Below are positions 53,978-63,607 of a stretch of 64,000 nt of DNA, in pieces. Under the pieces are notes generated by a model that did not search any database, was not told the DNA's origin, and worked only from the letters and a program-made list of their open reading frames with translations. The DNA is taken from contig NZ_CP114291.2 in the NCBI RefSeq assembly GCF_027111355.2, forward strand, positions 744,001 to 808,000, given 5' to 3'. The DNA comes from Flavobacterium eburneipallidum (GTDB lineage: Bacteria > Bacteroidota > Bacteroidia > Flavobacteriales > Flavobacteriaceae). A program made the position numbers and the translations under genes. Position 1 is the first letter of the stretch; every line of letters begins with the position of its first letter.

Positions 53978-56900
53978 TCATCGCACCAAAGTCGCACTCA
54001 TCAACCCAATCACCACATCATTGGCAATGGATTTCAGGGTAATATTTTTCAATGTTTTATTTTTATTTAATGGTAAATCTAAAATCGTTGCAGCACCGCC
54101 ATCAACGGCATAATTGCTAAATCCTTTTATCGATGTGAAATCGGTGAAAGTTCTGGAAATCGTTCCCGATTTTAAATACACTCTTGGCGGTTTTGGAGCA
54201 TCGGTCGTGAAAGCCAAACCGTCAATAAAATAATCTTGTTCTATCGGCCACCAGTTTTCAGGATTTGTAAGTGTTAGGATTTCCGAAGTTCCATCGGTGT
54301 AATTTACGGTCAATTCTCCATTTGTGAATCGACTTTGCATAGGGTTTGTGGTTCCTGCCATCATCAAATACAGGTGTGACGCTTTTCCTGAAAGGGGAAC
54401 AGCAATACTATCCGGAAAGTTATCCCACATTGAGGTAAAAGCAATGTTTTTCGAATTGGAATCCGATGGCGTTTGAAATAAAATCCCTTGTGGACTTGTA
54501 ATTTGGTTGTTTTTTGCACTTTGGCGTAAGCCAGAATCATCAATTTGTACGTCTAAATTGGGATAACACCAATTGCCAATTCCGTGTTTTGGTAATTGTA
54601 AAGTAGGCGATGTCGGTCTAGGCGAAAGGTATTCTTGTTTGAAAATATCGGTTACTTTAGCATTAAAATTTGGAGCAAGTGAAACTGTTTCTAGCTTTGT
54701 TTCTTTAGGTAAAGTAATATCCCAATTGGTAAACGAAATCGGAACTATTTTACCATCATTGGTTTTCAATTCTAAAGTATTAGTTCCCGAAATCAAATTC
54801 TCGAAAGGAATAGCAATAGTAGTTTCAGAATCTTTGTTCAAACTCACTTTTTGTGAAATTGCTGCTCCAAAAGGATTGAAAATCAAGTTCCCTTCAATCG
54901 CTTTTTGACTGTTGTTTTTTATGATAAAAAGTAATTTGTTGTTTTCTATTCTATTCGATTTTGCTTCGATTTCTGGTTTTACAATCAGTTTAATCGGATT
55001 CCACCAAGTCACATTTCCTTGTTGTAATTTTATGAAAAAAGTAGCATTTTCTTTGGTTTTCAAATTGGCTTTCAGTTCGGAATTCGTTTTCGAAACTTCT
55101 CTTAAAGCCATTTGTGGATCATAAATTTCAATGATTTTGGCTTTTGTTGTTTCCAATAAAATGCTTTCGCCAATGCAATAGCTTTTTTCCAATTTAGGTT
55201 GTTCTAGCTTTTCGCCATCCCAAGTAATGTCGATGTTGTAATTCTCTTTAAACGGACTTTCGACAATCAATTGTGGATTTCCAACTGCATCGAAGATTTT
55301 CCAAGTCGCTTTTTCGCCATTGATAGTTACGGATTTTATGTTGTCGTAAGGGATTTTAGCAACGAATTTCAACCCCATTTTTGTTGTAAAACGACTTTTA
55401 ATTTCATAAGAATCCGTGTTTTTTTCTCTATTGAAAACAACTGAAATATCTGGAATTTCAATACTTGCAGAATTCCATTCGACTGGAAATCCGGGATGAA
55501 TCGTTAACCTATTTTCCAGCGCATTCGGTTGGATTCCAAAAAGTCCTTCCACTAAAGTTCGGGAAGTCATTCCAATTGGGTCGGCAAAATCGCGGTATAA
55601 TTCGCCACGCATCGCATCATAAAACGAAAGCTGTTCAAAACCACCTGGCGAAGCACCTAGATACATACTGCCGATTAGGGCACTTTCCCACATTTTGAAA
55701 GCCGTTTCTTGTTGTCCGCCTTGCCAAAAAGCCAATGAAGTGTGCAATTGTTCCGCCAGCGCCACATTATTGATGGACCAATCGTAAGGTTGCCAATTGG
55801 TCGTACTGATGACATACAAATCTTTTTTATCCAATCCTTCGGCAACAATTGGAATATGAGGCGTTTTGGTATCTACATAATTGAGCATTTGGTAGGATTG
55901 AAAAGGATCCGATAATTCGGAATCGATGGTGTGATAGATGCTCCAAACGCCTGGAGAATCGTGTAATAATTTGTTTCCAAGTCCATCTTTGTATTCGGCA
56001 AAAATTCCTTTTTTAGGCATCCAAAGTTGGGCATTCGTGGCATTTGAAATCTTTAGAGCTTCGTTTAAAAAAGGTTTTTCATCTATGTTTAAAATTTTGG
56101 CAACAGCCGCCACTTCTTTGTTTGCATAAAAATTATAAGCCGAAGTATGCGTTACCGCTCCGCCGCTATATTGCAAGGCATCGCTCGCCCAAATGGCTGC
56201 ATACGCATCATACAATCCGTCATTATTAGTATCGAAATTTCTTTTTTCCCAAGCTAGATGCCTTTGTATTACGGGCCACATTTCTTTCATAAAACTGGTA
56301 TCGCCAGTCCATTTGAAATGGCGTAACATTTGGTCGAAAAAAACCAAATTCATATCATAATGATGGGCAATGGTATTGTTGTCTGGTCGGCGGCTAATGT
56401 ATCCGCTACTGAACATCGAAGTTCCAATTTTTTCGGTTTCACGAGCTAAATTTCGGCTAACATCGGGTGTGACAGGACCACTCAAAGGTTCCAGAACTTG
56501 CGAACGACTGTAACTGGTAAAATGAGTTTTGGCTCGATCGTGCCATCCCAAAGGATCGGCTGTGTAAGCGCCTCGCCAAGCATTTAAGTGCATTCGCCAA
56601 GCAATCGCTCCGTGCAAATAAGCGGGACTTTCCCAAATTCCGTCAGCGGCAATTGCCAAGGCAGAACCTAAAGTATTGATGTAAGGATTGGGTGTAACCA
56701 CTTTAACTCGATTCGCCAAAAGTTGAGTTTCTTGAACGGATTTTTCGAAAATAACAGCCAATTCTTTTTGATTTTTGAGTTGGGTTTTAGCATCGGTTTC
56801 GATCATCCAAAATAAACCAGATTTTGGAATGCTATTTATTTTTCCAGTAATGACAGGCAAAGAATCAGGAGTGGAATTGTAAAGTTCTAAAGGGGAATTT

Positions 56901-57610
56901 TGCTTGTTGGCATTCGCCAAATGAATTTCGGATTTGGGATAAAAACCAATCAAACTTTTGTTATTTCCTGTTTTTTCTTTGTTGACTGCAGCGCCATATT
57001 CCAACAAGAAAGATTCTTTTTGTAATGTGAATTTATTGTCAGTGCAATAATTGGGTTGCATATAAAACACCGATTCGGGGTCGGCACCAATATCGCCATC
57101 ACGACTGAATTTTCTACCACTCGCTCCACCAAAAGCCCAAATCAAAGCAATGTCTTTTGGGATATTGTTTCCAGTAACTTTCAATCCGAAACCTTCTGTG
57201 TTTTTCAAGGCAATTACTTCCAAAAGCAGTTCGCCATTTCCTAAAGTGGGATCTTGAATTTTGTAATACATAATGCCCAAAGTATATCGGGTATCGATTT
57301 TTGTAGCTTCGGTAATCCATTTGCTTTTGTCTCCTTTTTGAATTCCGAGTTTGAAGTTGCCGCCCATTCCAGGGAGATACAATGCAAATTCTGGTAAATC
57401 GCCCGTTTCAACTCTAAAAGCAGTGTTAGTTCCATAAAGTGCTCGGTTGAATTTTCGAGTTCCATTTTTTAACACAAAACTATTTCCTTCTGGCGCATAA
57501 TGAATTTTGCGAGCTGATGGTACAGTTTCTTTAGCCTGACTTACAGAAAGTATTGGGAATAAAAGCAATAAAACTCCAAAAAATGGGAAAAGTGTTTTTT
57601 TAGTTCTCAT
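53978..57610 (-). CDS. Large secreted glycosidase-like protein (DUF4450-like)
   Basis: The ATG at 57610 (MRTKKTLFPFFGVLLLLFPI, then SVSQAKE) gives a clear signal peptide and is preferred to 57682. 1210 residues. The N-terminal beta domain (RFNRALYGTNTAFRVETGDLPEFALYLPGMGGNF) matches the DUF4450 type. A six-hairpin domain follows at about 330-700 (IAWRMHLNAWRGAYTADPLGWHDRAKTHF, NTIAHHYDMNLVFFDQMLRHFKWTGD, NDGLYDAYAAIWASDALQY), then beta-rich C-terminal domains. Likely a glycoside hydrolase for a complex pectic glycan; specificity unknown. Confidence 0.8.
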   Translation of the reverse strand: MRTKKTLFPFFGVLLLLFPILSVSQAKETVPSARKIHYAPEGNSFVLKNGTRKFNRALYGTNTAFRVETGDLPEFALYLPGMGGNFKLGIQKGDKSKWITEATKIDTRYTLGIMYYKIQDPTLGNGELLLEVIALKNTEGFGLKVTGNNIPKDIALIWAFGGASGRKFSRDGDIGADPESVFYMQPNYCTDNKFTLQKESFLLEYGAAVNKEKTGNNKSLIGFYPKSEIHLANANKQNSPLELYNSTPDSLPVITGKINSIPKSGLFWMIETDAKTQLKNQKELAVIFEKSVQETQLLANRVKVVTPNPYINTLGSALAIAADGIWESPAYLHGAIAWRMHLNAWRGAYTADPLGWHDRAKTHFTSYSRSQVLEPLSGPVTPDVSRNLARETEKIGTSMFSSGYISRRPDNNTIAHHYDMNLVFFDQMLRHFKWTGDTSFMKEMWPVIQRHLAWEKRNFDTNNDGLYDAYAAIWASDALQYSGGAVTHTSAYNFYANKEVAAVAKILNIDEKPFLNEALKISNATNAQLWMPKKGIFAEYKDGLGNKLLHDSPGVWSIYHTIDSELSDPFQSYQMLNYVDTKTPHIPIVAEGLDKKDLYVISTTNWQPYDWSINNVALAEQLHTSLAFWQGGQQETAFKMWESALIGSMYLGASPGGFEQLSFYDAMRGELYRDFADPIGMTSRTLVEGLFGIQPNALENRLTIHPGFPVEWNSASIEIPDISVVFNREKNTDSYEIKSRFTTKMGLKFVAKIPYDNIKSVTINGEKATWKIFDAVGNPQLIVESPFKENYNIDITWDGEKLEQPKLEKSYCIGESILLETTKAKIIEIYDPQMALREVSKTNSELKANLKTKENATFFIKLQQGNVTWWNPIKLIVKPEIEAKSNRIENNKLLFIIKNNSQKAIEGNLIFNPFGAAISQKVSLNKDSETTIAIPFENLISGTNTLELKTNDGKIVPISFTNWDITLPKETKLETVSLAPNFNAKVTDIFKQEYLSPRPTSPTLQLPKHGIGNWCYPNLDVQIDDSGLRQSAKNNQITSPQGILFQTPSDSNSKNIAFTSMWDNFPDSIAVPLSGKASHLYLMMAGTTNPMQSRFTNGELTVNYTDGTSEILTLTNPENWWPIEQDYFIDGLAFTTDAPKPPRVYLKSGTISRTFTDFTSIKGFSNYAVDGGAATILDLPLNKNKTLKNITLKSIANDVVIGLMSATLVR

Positions 57611-57860
57611 ACGATAGGGTGGAAGCGTCTGGGTTAAATAGCTGAATTTCAATAATGATAGGGCAATATAATTCTTTTTCAAAATTAATCCATCCTATGC
57701 TGTCCTGTACTGTGCTGAAATTCTAAAATTCTGCTTCAAATATGATGCCGTTATTCCTTAAAAATTGAATCTAAATGTTATTAAAAAATAAATAGTGTAG
57801 GAACTGCAACAAAAGAATTAGATTTGTATGAGAATAAAACAATAGTAGAAATTAAAGAGT

Positions 57861-58814
57861 ATGAAGAAAAATAGAGACCGAAAATTACTTATGATTTTTT
57901 TGTTTTTAGGAATAAGTATTTCCAGTTTTTCGCAAAATACAGTAATTCCGTTGTGGGATAAAATTCCTAATTCCATTGAATTGAAGGATTATAAAGAAGA
58001 AATGACTTATTTTAACGATGGTTCAATAAACGGAATTAGTAAAGTTTCTGAACCTACAGTAACGGTTTTTCTTGCCGATGCCAAAATAGCTAACGGAACC
58101 TCGGTAGTTATTTGTCCTGGAGGCGGATACCATCATTTGTCTATTAATAAAGAAGGATATAAAATCGCTCAATGGCTTAATACTTTAGGAATTTCTGCCT
58201 TTGTTTTGAAATACCGAATGCCGAGCGATTTGACGATGAAAGACAAAACAATTGGACCTTTGCAAGATGCTCAAGAAGCGTTGAGAACGGTAAGGCGTAA
58301 TGCCGAAAAATGGAAATTAAATCCTGCGAAAATTGGGATTATAGGATTTTCGGCAGGAGGACATTTGGCTTCAACATTGGCGACACAATTCGATAAAAAA
58401 GTCTATGATTCTAAAGACAACACCAGTACTCGTCCCGATTTTTCGATTTTGATGTATCCCGTGATTTCGATGCAGGATGGAATTACGCACAAAGGTTCCA
58501 AAACGAATTTATTGGGCGAAAATCCGAGTGCAGCTTTGATAGAAAACTATTCGAATGAAAAACAGGTAAATGCAACAACTCCCAAAACATTTATCGTTCA
58601 CGCCACCGATGACAAAGCGGTTCCTGTTGAAAATAGCATCAATTATTATCTAGCATTAAAACAGAATAAAATTCCAGTGGAAATTCATTTGTATGAAAAT
58701 GGAGGTCACGGTTTTGGATTAGGCACGGATGGAACGAATAAAAACTGGTCGAAAGCCTGCGAAAATTGGTTGATTGCTAATGGATTTCTACCTAATATTT
58801 TAGCGACAAAATAA
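57861..58814 (+). CDS. Secreted alpha/beta-hydrolase esterase
   Basis: 317 residues with a signal peptide ending SISSFSQ. Oxyanion region VVICPGGGYHHLSINKEG; nucleophile in IGFSAGGHLAST; Asp in HATDDKAVP; His in ENGGHGFGLG. This is the acetyl-xylan-esterase / BD-FAE-like carbohydrate esterase group that removes acetyl groups from plant polysaccharides. It fits the adjacent pectin genes, which run the other way. It ends 2 nt before ruvC, an unexpected partner. A TAGATTTG box lies at 57819-57826. Confidence 0.88.
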   Translation: MKKNRDRKLLMIFLFLGISISSFSQNTVIPLWDKIPNSIELKDYKEEMTYFNDGSINGISKVSEPTVTVFLADAKIANGTSVVICPGGGYHHLSINKEGYKIAQWLNTLGISAFVLKYRMPSDLTMKDKTIGPLQDAQEALRTVRRNAEKWKLNPAKIGIIGFSAGGHLASTLATQFDKKVYDSKDNTSTRPDFSILMYPVISMQDGITHKGSKTNLLGENPSAALIENYSNEKQVNATTPKTFIVHATDDKAVPVENSINYYLALKQNKIPVEIHLYENGGHGFGLGTDGTNKNWSKACENWLIANGFLPNILATK

Positions 58815-58816
58815 TT

Positions 58817-59371
58817 ATGGCAAACGAACGCATTATATTAGGAATCGACCCCGGAACTACGATTATGGGTTTTGGATTGATAAAAATTGTCAACAAGAAA
58901 ATGGAATTTTTGCAACTCAACGAACTGCAATTGTCCAAATACGACAACCATTATCAAAAACTGAAAATCATTTTCGAACGCACCATCGAATTGATAGACA
59001 CACATCATCCAGATGAAATTGCGATTGAAGCGCCTTTCTTTGGCAAAAATGTACAGTCGATGCTAAAGTTAGGAAGAGCGCAAGGCGTGGCAATGGCTGC
59101 GGGACTTTCGAGAGATATTCCCATCACGGAATACGAACCCAAGAAAATAAAAATGGCAATTACCGGAAACGGAAATGCCAGCAAAGAACAAGTAGCCAAA
59201 ATGCTGCAACAATTATTAGGATTGAAAGAATTACCCAAAAATCTCGATTCCACCGATGGTTTGGCAGCTGCGGTTTGTCATTTTTTCAATTCCGGAAAAG
59301 TGGTGGGCGAGAAGAGTTATTCGGGTTGGGATGCTTTTGTGAAAAATAATGAAGAACGAATTAAGAAGTAG
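58817..59371 (+). CDS. ruvC: Holliday junction resolvase RuvC
   Basis: 184 residues. Acidic active-site residues are visible in ILGIDPGTTIMGFG (Asp near 10), IAIEAPFFGKNVQS (Glu near 70), and DSTDGLAAAVCHFF near residue 145. It resolves four-way junctions with RuvAB. It starts 2 nt after the esterase stop, so the two may be co-transcribed. Confidence 0.97.
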   Translation: MANERIILGIDPGTTIMGFGLIKIVNKKMEFLQLNELQLSKYDNHYQKLKIIFERTIELIDTHHPDEIAIEAPFFGKNVQSMLKLGRAQGVAMAAGLSRDIPITEYEPKKIKMAITGNGNASKEQVAKMLQQLLGLKELPKNLDSTDGLAAAVCHFFNSGKVVGEKSYSGWDAFVKNNEERIKK

Positions 59372-59442
59372 TGTTCAGTAATCAGTAATCAGTTTGCAGA
59401 CTGACGACCACTGAATACTGACCACTGAATACTGACCACTAT
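59370..59442. repeat. Inverted arms of 7-bp units between ruvC and hemW
   Basis: Left arm units AGTGTTC, AGTAATC (twice), AGTTTGC. The right arm, read in reverse complement, is AGTGGTC and AGTATTC alternating, in the same 7-bp phase. It begins at the ruvC stop codon and ends 3 nt before the hemW ATG. Confidence 0.85.
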
Positions 59443-59445
59443 TTT

Positions 59446-60594
59446 ATGAGCGGAATCTACATCCATATCCCTTTTTGCAAGCAGGCTTGCCATTACTGCG
59501 ATTTTCATTTTTCGACTTCGATGAAGAAGAAAGACGAGATGGTTTTGGCTTTGGTCAAAGAAATTCAAATGCGTAAAAATGAGCTTCTCGACTGCGCTCG
59601 AAGTGACAACGATGAGGTTGTAGAAACGATTTATTTCGGTGGAGGAACGCCTTCTACATTGCAGATTGCAGATTGCAGGTTGTTGATTGATGAAGTGTAT
59701 AAAAATTATAAAGTTTCTGAAAATCCAGAAATCACACTCGAAGCCAATCCCGATGATTTGTCGGAAACGTATTTAATGGAACTTTCGGAAATTGGAATTA
59801 ACCGATTGTCAATCGGAATTCAATCTTTTTTTGAAGATGATTTACAGCTAATGAATCGTGCTCATAATTCGGTGGAAGCCAAAAAATGTTTGGAACTGGC
59901 GACTCAATATTTTGATAATATTTCTCTCGATTTGATTTATGGAATTCCGGGAATGAGTAATGAAAAGTGGAAACAAAACATCGAAACCGCTTTGTCTTTT
60001 GGTATTCCGCACATTTCGAGTTATGCTTTGACGGTGGAACCCAAAACGGCTTTGAACAAACTCATCCAAACCGGAAAAATTACCCAACCCAAAGACGAAG
60101 TTGCCGAGGAACATTTCCAGATTTTGGTCGAAACGCTAGAAGCGAATGGGTTCATACATTATGAATTATCGAATTTTGGTAAGGAGAATTACTTTTCGAA
60201 AAACAATTCGGCTTATTGGTTGGGGGAAAAATATATTGGGATTGGGCCTTCTGCTCACAGTTATGATGGTATTTCTCGAAGTTGGAATATTTCGAATAAT
60301 GCGATCTATTTAAAATCTATTCAAGAAAATAAATTGCCTAATGAAATAGAAATTTTATCCAACACTGATCGGTATAACGAATATATTATGACGGGTTTGC
60401 GAACCATTTGGGGCGTTTCATTGAATAGAATTGAACAAGAATTTGGAAACGACTATTTAGACTATTTGCAAAAGCAATCCCAGAAATTTATAAAGGAAGA
60501 TTTACTTTTTATTGAAAATAAGATTTTAAAACCCACTCCAAAGGGGAAATTTTTGACCGATGGAATAGCCAGTGATTTGTTTTATATAGAATAA
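59446..60594 (+). CDS. hemW: HemW-type radical SAM protein
   Basis: 382 residues. The radical-SAM cluster motif is PFCKQACHYCDF (Cys 11, 15, 18), then YFGGGTPS, NPDDLSETYL, RLSIGIQSF, YGIPGMSNEKW and a HemN-like C-terminal domain. The family is often labelled oxygen-independent coproporphyrinogen oxidase but acts in heme insertion/transport. Two unusual stretches are repeat-encoded: LLDCARSDN before the GGGTPS motif, and LQIADCRLL just after it. Confidence 0.94.
   Translation: MSGIYIHIPFCKQACHYCDFHFSTSMKKKDEMVLALVKEIQMRKNELLDCARSDNDEVVETIYFGGGTPSTLQIADCRLLIDEVYKNYKVSENPEITLEANPDDLSETYLMELSEIGINRLSIGIQSFFEDDLQLMNRAHNSVEAKKCLELATQYFDNISLDLIYGIPGMSNEKWKQNIETALSFGIPHISSYALTVEPKTALNKLIQTGKITQPKDEVAEEHFQILVETLEANGFIHYELSNFGKENYFSKNNSAYWLGEKYIGIGPSAHSYDGISRSWNISNNAIYLKSIQENKLPNEIEILSNTDRYNEYIMTGLRTIWGVSLNRIEQEFGNDYLDYLQKQSQKFIKEDLLFIENKILKPTPKGKFLTDGIASDLFYIE
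59584..59608. repeat. Short dispersed repeat inside hemW
   Basis: CTTCTCGACTGCGCTC followed by GAAGTGACA; shares the 12-bp core TCGACTGCGCTC with the lepA leader at 16414-16437. Encodes LLDCARSDN. Confidence 0.6.
59658..59678. repeat. Three 7-bp units (ATTGCAG) inside hemW
   Basis: Three exact tandem units followed by GTTGTTG and ATTGATG in the same 7-bp phase. Encodes LQIADCR in a region that is variable in the family. Confidence 0.75.
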
Positions 60595-60616
60595 TTCTTT
60601 GGTAGCAATTCGAATT

Positions 60617-60750
60617 TTTTTAACACATAAGAAACATAGATCTATAAATTATAAAAAGGCGTTTCACTTTTTTTTTAGAAAACATTAGCTATGTGAACCC
60701 AAGAAATGGGCTATCGAATTCTTTTTTCTATGCTTCTATGCGTTTCAAAT
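60617..60750. repeat. Nested palindromic element, copy 3 (ends missing)
   Basis: It keeps the inner inverted pair (AACACATAAGAAACATAG and CTATGCTTCTATGCGTTT), the GGCGTTTCACTTT segment, the AGCTATGTG core and a tip hairpin CCCA-AGAAA-TGGG. The outer CCGTTGGG repeats of copies 1 and 2 are not recognisable. It lies between the convergent hemW and AraC genes. Confidence 0.82.
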
Positions 60751-60801
60751 TTTTATAGTTACAATCAAAAATTTATAGCATAAATAAATTGCTTTAGGAA
60801 A

Positions 60802-61674
60802 TCAATCTAAAACCGAACGCAACTCTTTGCGGTATTCCGAAGCAGTTTTACCGGTAAATTCATGAAATGATTTATTGAAATAACTAAAGTTGTTGAATCC
60901 ACTTTCGAAACAAATTTCGGTAATGCTGATGGGTTTTTCTGCAAGCAGTTTTGAAGCGTGTACCAAACGATATTCGTTGACAAATTTGGTAAACGTTTTG
61001 TGGGTTACTTTTTTGAAGAATCGACAAAAAGAAGGAACCGTCATACTAACTAATTCAGCCACTTCATCCAGCGTAATAGGTTCTTGAAAATGATCTTTCA
61101 CAAAATTAAAAACAGAGTTGATTTTGTCATTGTCCTGCATTGGCATTTCCATTGAGAAACCTTCGGCATTGAGCACCTTAAATTCTGTGGCTTGTTCCAT
61201 TTCATTTAAAACCGAAAGTAAAGTCAGTAATCTTTCGAACGGGGCTTGATTTTCCATCAATTCTATTTTTTGTCCAATTCTATTTTTGGTTTCACCAATA
61301 AAAACTAAACCTGCTTTGGCTCGATTAAAGAGATGCTGGATGTTTTTCATTTCGGCAATTCCAAAAAAGTCAGCTCCAAGGAAGTTAGGCAGCATTTGAA
61401 TTACCGTTTCTTTTTTGTTCCCTGTTTTTTCATCGGTAAAACCGCAATGTGGCAGATTGCTTCCTATGAGAATAACACATCCACGGGTATAGTAAGAAAT
61501 ATGGCTTCCTACTTGGCGTTTGCCCGCACCACCATTTACATAGACCAATTCGATTTCGGGATGGTAATGCCAAAAGTGGGATTTGTTGTTCGAATTTCCG
61601 CCATATTGTGTAAAAGTGAAGGAACTTCCAAAAGAGGGTTCTATTATTTTTAAGGTAGGTTGAATCTTTTTCAT
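60802..61674 (-). CDS. AraC-family transcriptional regulator with cupin domain
   Basis: 290 residues. An N-terminal cupin-type sensor (HFWHYHPEIELVYVNGGAGKRQVGSHISYYTRGCVILIGSNLPH) precedes two helix-turn-helix motifs (TLDEVAELVSMTVPSFCRFFKKVTHKTFTKFVNEYRL and SITEICFESGFNNFSYFNKSFHEFTGKTASEYRKEL). It is typical of regulators of sugar or plant-polysaccharide genes. Its target may be the nearby Gfo/Idh, esterase or pectin genes; this is inference. Confidence 0.93.
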   Translation of the reverse strand: MKKIQPTLKIIEPSFGSSFTFTQYGGNSNNKSHFWHYHPEIELVYVNGGAGKRQVGSHISYYTRGCVILIGSNLPHCGFTDEKTGNKKETVIQMLPNFLGADFFGIAEMKNIQHLFNRAKAGLVFIGETKNRIGQKIELMENQAPFERLLTLLSVLNEMEQATEFKVLNAEGFSMEMPMQDNDKINSVFNFVKDHFQEPITLDEVAELVSMTVPSFCRFFKKVTHKTFTKFVNEYRLVHASKLLAEKPISITEICFESGFNNFSYFNKSFHEFTGKTASEYRKELRSVLD

Positions 61675-61887
61675 ATATATAGGAGTTATTTATCAGAGGT
61701 CATATATGTTATCGCTTTTTTATTTATTGGTGTTTGCTTATGCAAACGGTTTGTTAATAGCGATTTCATATAGTCTCTGATTTAGAATCAATACAAAATT
61801 AACTAAAAATAACACAGAATTATCTTTTTTAACCTTAATCGTTTTCGTAAAAGGTAATATAGCATATAAATTGGAAAATAGAGCATC

Positions 61888-61917
61888 TTTGTGCATCAGT
61901 AAGTTGAGGTAAATTTG
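61888..61917 (+). promoter_or_regulatory. Promoter of the secreted 194-residue protein
   Basis: TTTG (61888-61891), 18 nt, TAAATTTG (61910-61917), 38 nt before the ATG. Confidence 0.7.
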
Positions 61918-61955
61918 ACTTAACAAAAATCATTGTTAACTTAAAATGAACAATT

Positions 61956-62540
61956 ATGAAAAAGATTTCAAAATTTGGTTTGATGCTGGGAGTAGCATTA
62001 TTAACTGTAAATATGAATGCTGGTACTGTTGATTCTGCATTAAGTGTAAAAGAAAAAAAGGTAACTTTTGTTTCTAATGAGATGGACAAAGTAGATTTAT
62101 CTATTTATGATTCTGAAGGGAAATTACTCCATTCAGAAATGGTTGATGCCAAAAAAAATCCTGCAAGAACTTTTGATTTGAAAGCTTTGCCAGAGGGGAC
62201 TTATTTTTTAGAAACAGAAACCGATGTGAAAGTTTCGAGATATAAAATTTCAGTTCTTGAAAAAACAGCATCATTATCGACTACTGTTGTTTCTGAAATT
62301 TATAAACCTGCGTTTGTAAACAAAAAAGGACTGATAATGGTAAGTATCTTGAATTTAGATAAATCTCCTGTGAATATCAAAATCTATGATAAAGCCAATA
62401 ATGAGGTTTATGATAGTGATGTTCTTATGGAACAAGATGTGAAAAAGGTTTTTGATATCAACAATTTACTCGACGAAGAATATACTTTTGTGATGAGTTA
62501 CAAAGACAAAACGTATAGCAAAACATTTGCGAGCAATTAA
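61956..62540 (+). CDS. Secreted protein with two Ig-like beta domains
   Basis: 194 residues with a signal peptide ending MNAGTVDS. Two similar segments follow: KVDLSIYDSEGKLLHSEMVDAKKNPARTFDLKALPEGTYFLE (about 46-87) and PVNIKIYDKANNEVYDSDVLMEQDVKKVFDINNLLDEEYTFV (about 138-180). They resemble the beta-sandwich of T9SS C-terminal domains and DUF3244-like proteins, but there is no cargo domain. Function unknown; periplasmic or surface. Single gene with a strong promoter. Confidence 0.8.
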   Translation: MKKISKFGLMLGVALLTVNMNAGTVDSALSVKEKKVTFVSNEMDKVDLSIYDSEGKLLHSEMVDAKKNPARTFDLKALPEGTYFLETETDVKVSRYKISVLEKTASLSTTVVSEIYKPAFVNKKGLIMVSILNLDKSPVNIKIYDKANNEVYDSDVLMEQDVKKVFDINNLLDEEYTFVMSYKDKTYSKTFASN

Positions 62541-62565
62541 TTTTAAGCCAATCGGGATTATGTAA

Positions 62566-62600
62566 AGAACAGCTCTACCTACTTAAGGGCTGTTTTTTTT
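62566..62600 (+). terminator. Terminator after the secreted protein
   Basis: AACAGC and GCTGTT pair around 15 nt, followed by a T8 run. It also lies at the end of the convergent Gfo/Idh gene. Confidence 0.75.
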
Positions 62601-62604
62601 ATGT

Positions 62605-63597
62605 TTATAAATTACCTAAAATCTTATCCATCACCCAACTAGTTTGTACTGCTGAAGCATCAGCTGAAGGATGCTGGCTATTGCCTAAAAGATGTTCTCG
62701 AATTCGTTCTACGTGATGCAATTGCACGTTTTCAGGATGCTCGATAAACAGTTCCGTATCGCCTTCGTCATTGGAAAGTAGAATTGCTTCGTCTTCGAAA
62801 ATAGAAAAGGTTATCTTTCCTTTACTTCCAGCAATTTCTACAATATCTTCTCGTTTAGGACTTCCAAAATTCCAATTGCCATTTCCTGTAACTCCTGATT
62901 CGTGAACCCAACAAGCTGTGATAGCATCTTTGGCAGAATACAATCCTTGTTGGTTCAAACTATAACCTGTAACGGCTGCGATGTCTCCCAAAAGAAAGGT
63001 GAATAAATTCAAACCGTGACTTGCCAAATCATCAAAATAACCACCTGGAGCTACTTTTGCATCCGTACGCCAATTGTATTCTTTTGACAAATCTTGTTCC
63101 GATGTGGTTTTAGTCAAATTCCATCGAATGGATCGTAGTTCTCCAATTTCATTATTGTCGAGCCAAGCTTTTATTTTTTCGAAACGAGGCAAAGTTCGTC
63201 TGTAATAAGCGGTAAATAATGGAATATTCTTTGCTTTGAAAGCTTCGTAAATTTCAAGACTTTCTTTGTAGCTCGGAGCTAATGGTTTTTCGATACAACA
63301 AATTTTTCCAGCAGTAGCTACTTTAAGTCCGTATAATTTATGAGTGTCTGGTGGAGTCGCAATATAAACAGCATCAATTTCAGGATCATTGATTAGTTCG
63401 TCAGCATCCGAATAATATTTACTAATGTTGTGTCTTTTAGCATAATCAGCAGCTTTTTCGGCATCTCGTCGCATCACGGCTTCGATTTTGAAACCTGCCG
63501 TTTTTTGATAGGCTGGACCGCTTTTTACTTCGGTTACATTCCCACATCCCAAGATTCCCCAACGGATTTTTTTTGTGTTTTCGGTGTTGTTTGCCAT
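62605..63597 (-). CDS. Gfo/Idh/MocA-family oxidoreductase
   Basis: The ATG at 63597 (MANNTENTKKIRWGILGCGNVTEVKSGP) is preferred over the frame start at 63669, which would lie in the upstream gene. 330 residues. Rossmann motif GILGCGNV, then YIATPPDTHKLYGLKVATAGKICCIEKPLAPSY with the catalytic EKP, and GGYFDDLASHGLNLFTFLLGD. An NAD(P)-dependent sugar or inositol dehydrogenase; substrate unknown. It starts 10 nt after the SGNH-like gene on the same strand. Confidence 0.93.
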   Translation of the reverse strand: MANNTENTKKIRWGILGCGNVTEVKSGPAYQKTAGFKIEAVMRRDAEKAADYAKRHNISKYYSDADELINDPEIDAVYIATPPDTHKLYGLKVATAGKICCIEKPLAPSYKESLEIYEAFKAKNIPLFTAYYRRTLPRFEKIKAWLDNNEIGELRSIRWNLTKTTSEQDLSKEYNWRTDAKVAPGGYFDDLASHGLNLFTFLLGDIAAVTGYSLNQQGLYSAKDAITACWVHESGVTGNGNWNFGSPKREDIVEIAGSKGKITFSIFEDEAILLSNDEGDTELFIEHPENVQLHHVERIREHLLGNSQHPSADASAVQTSWVMDKILGNL

Positions 63598-63607
63598 TTC
63601 AAATATT

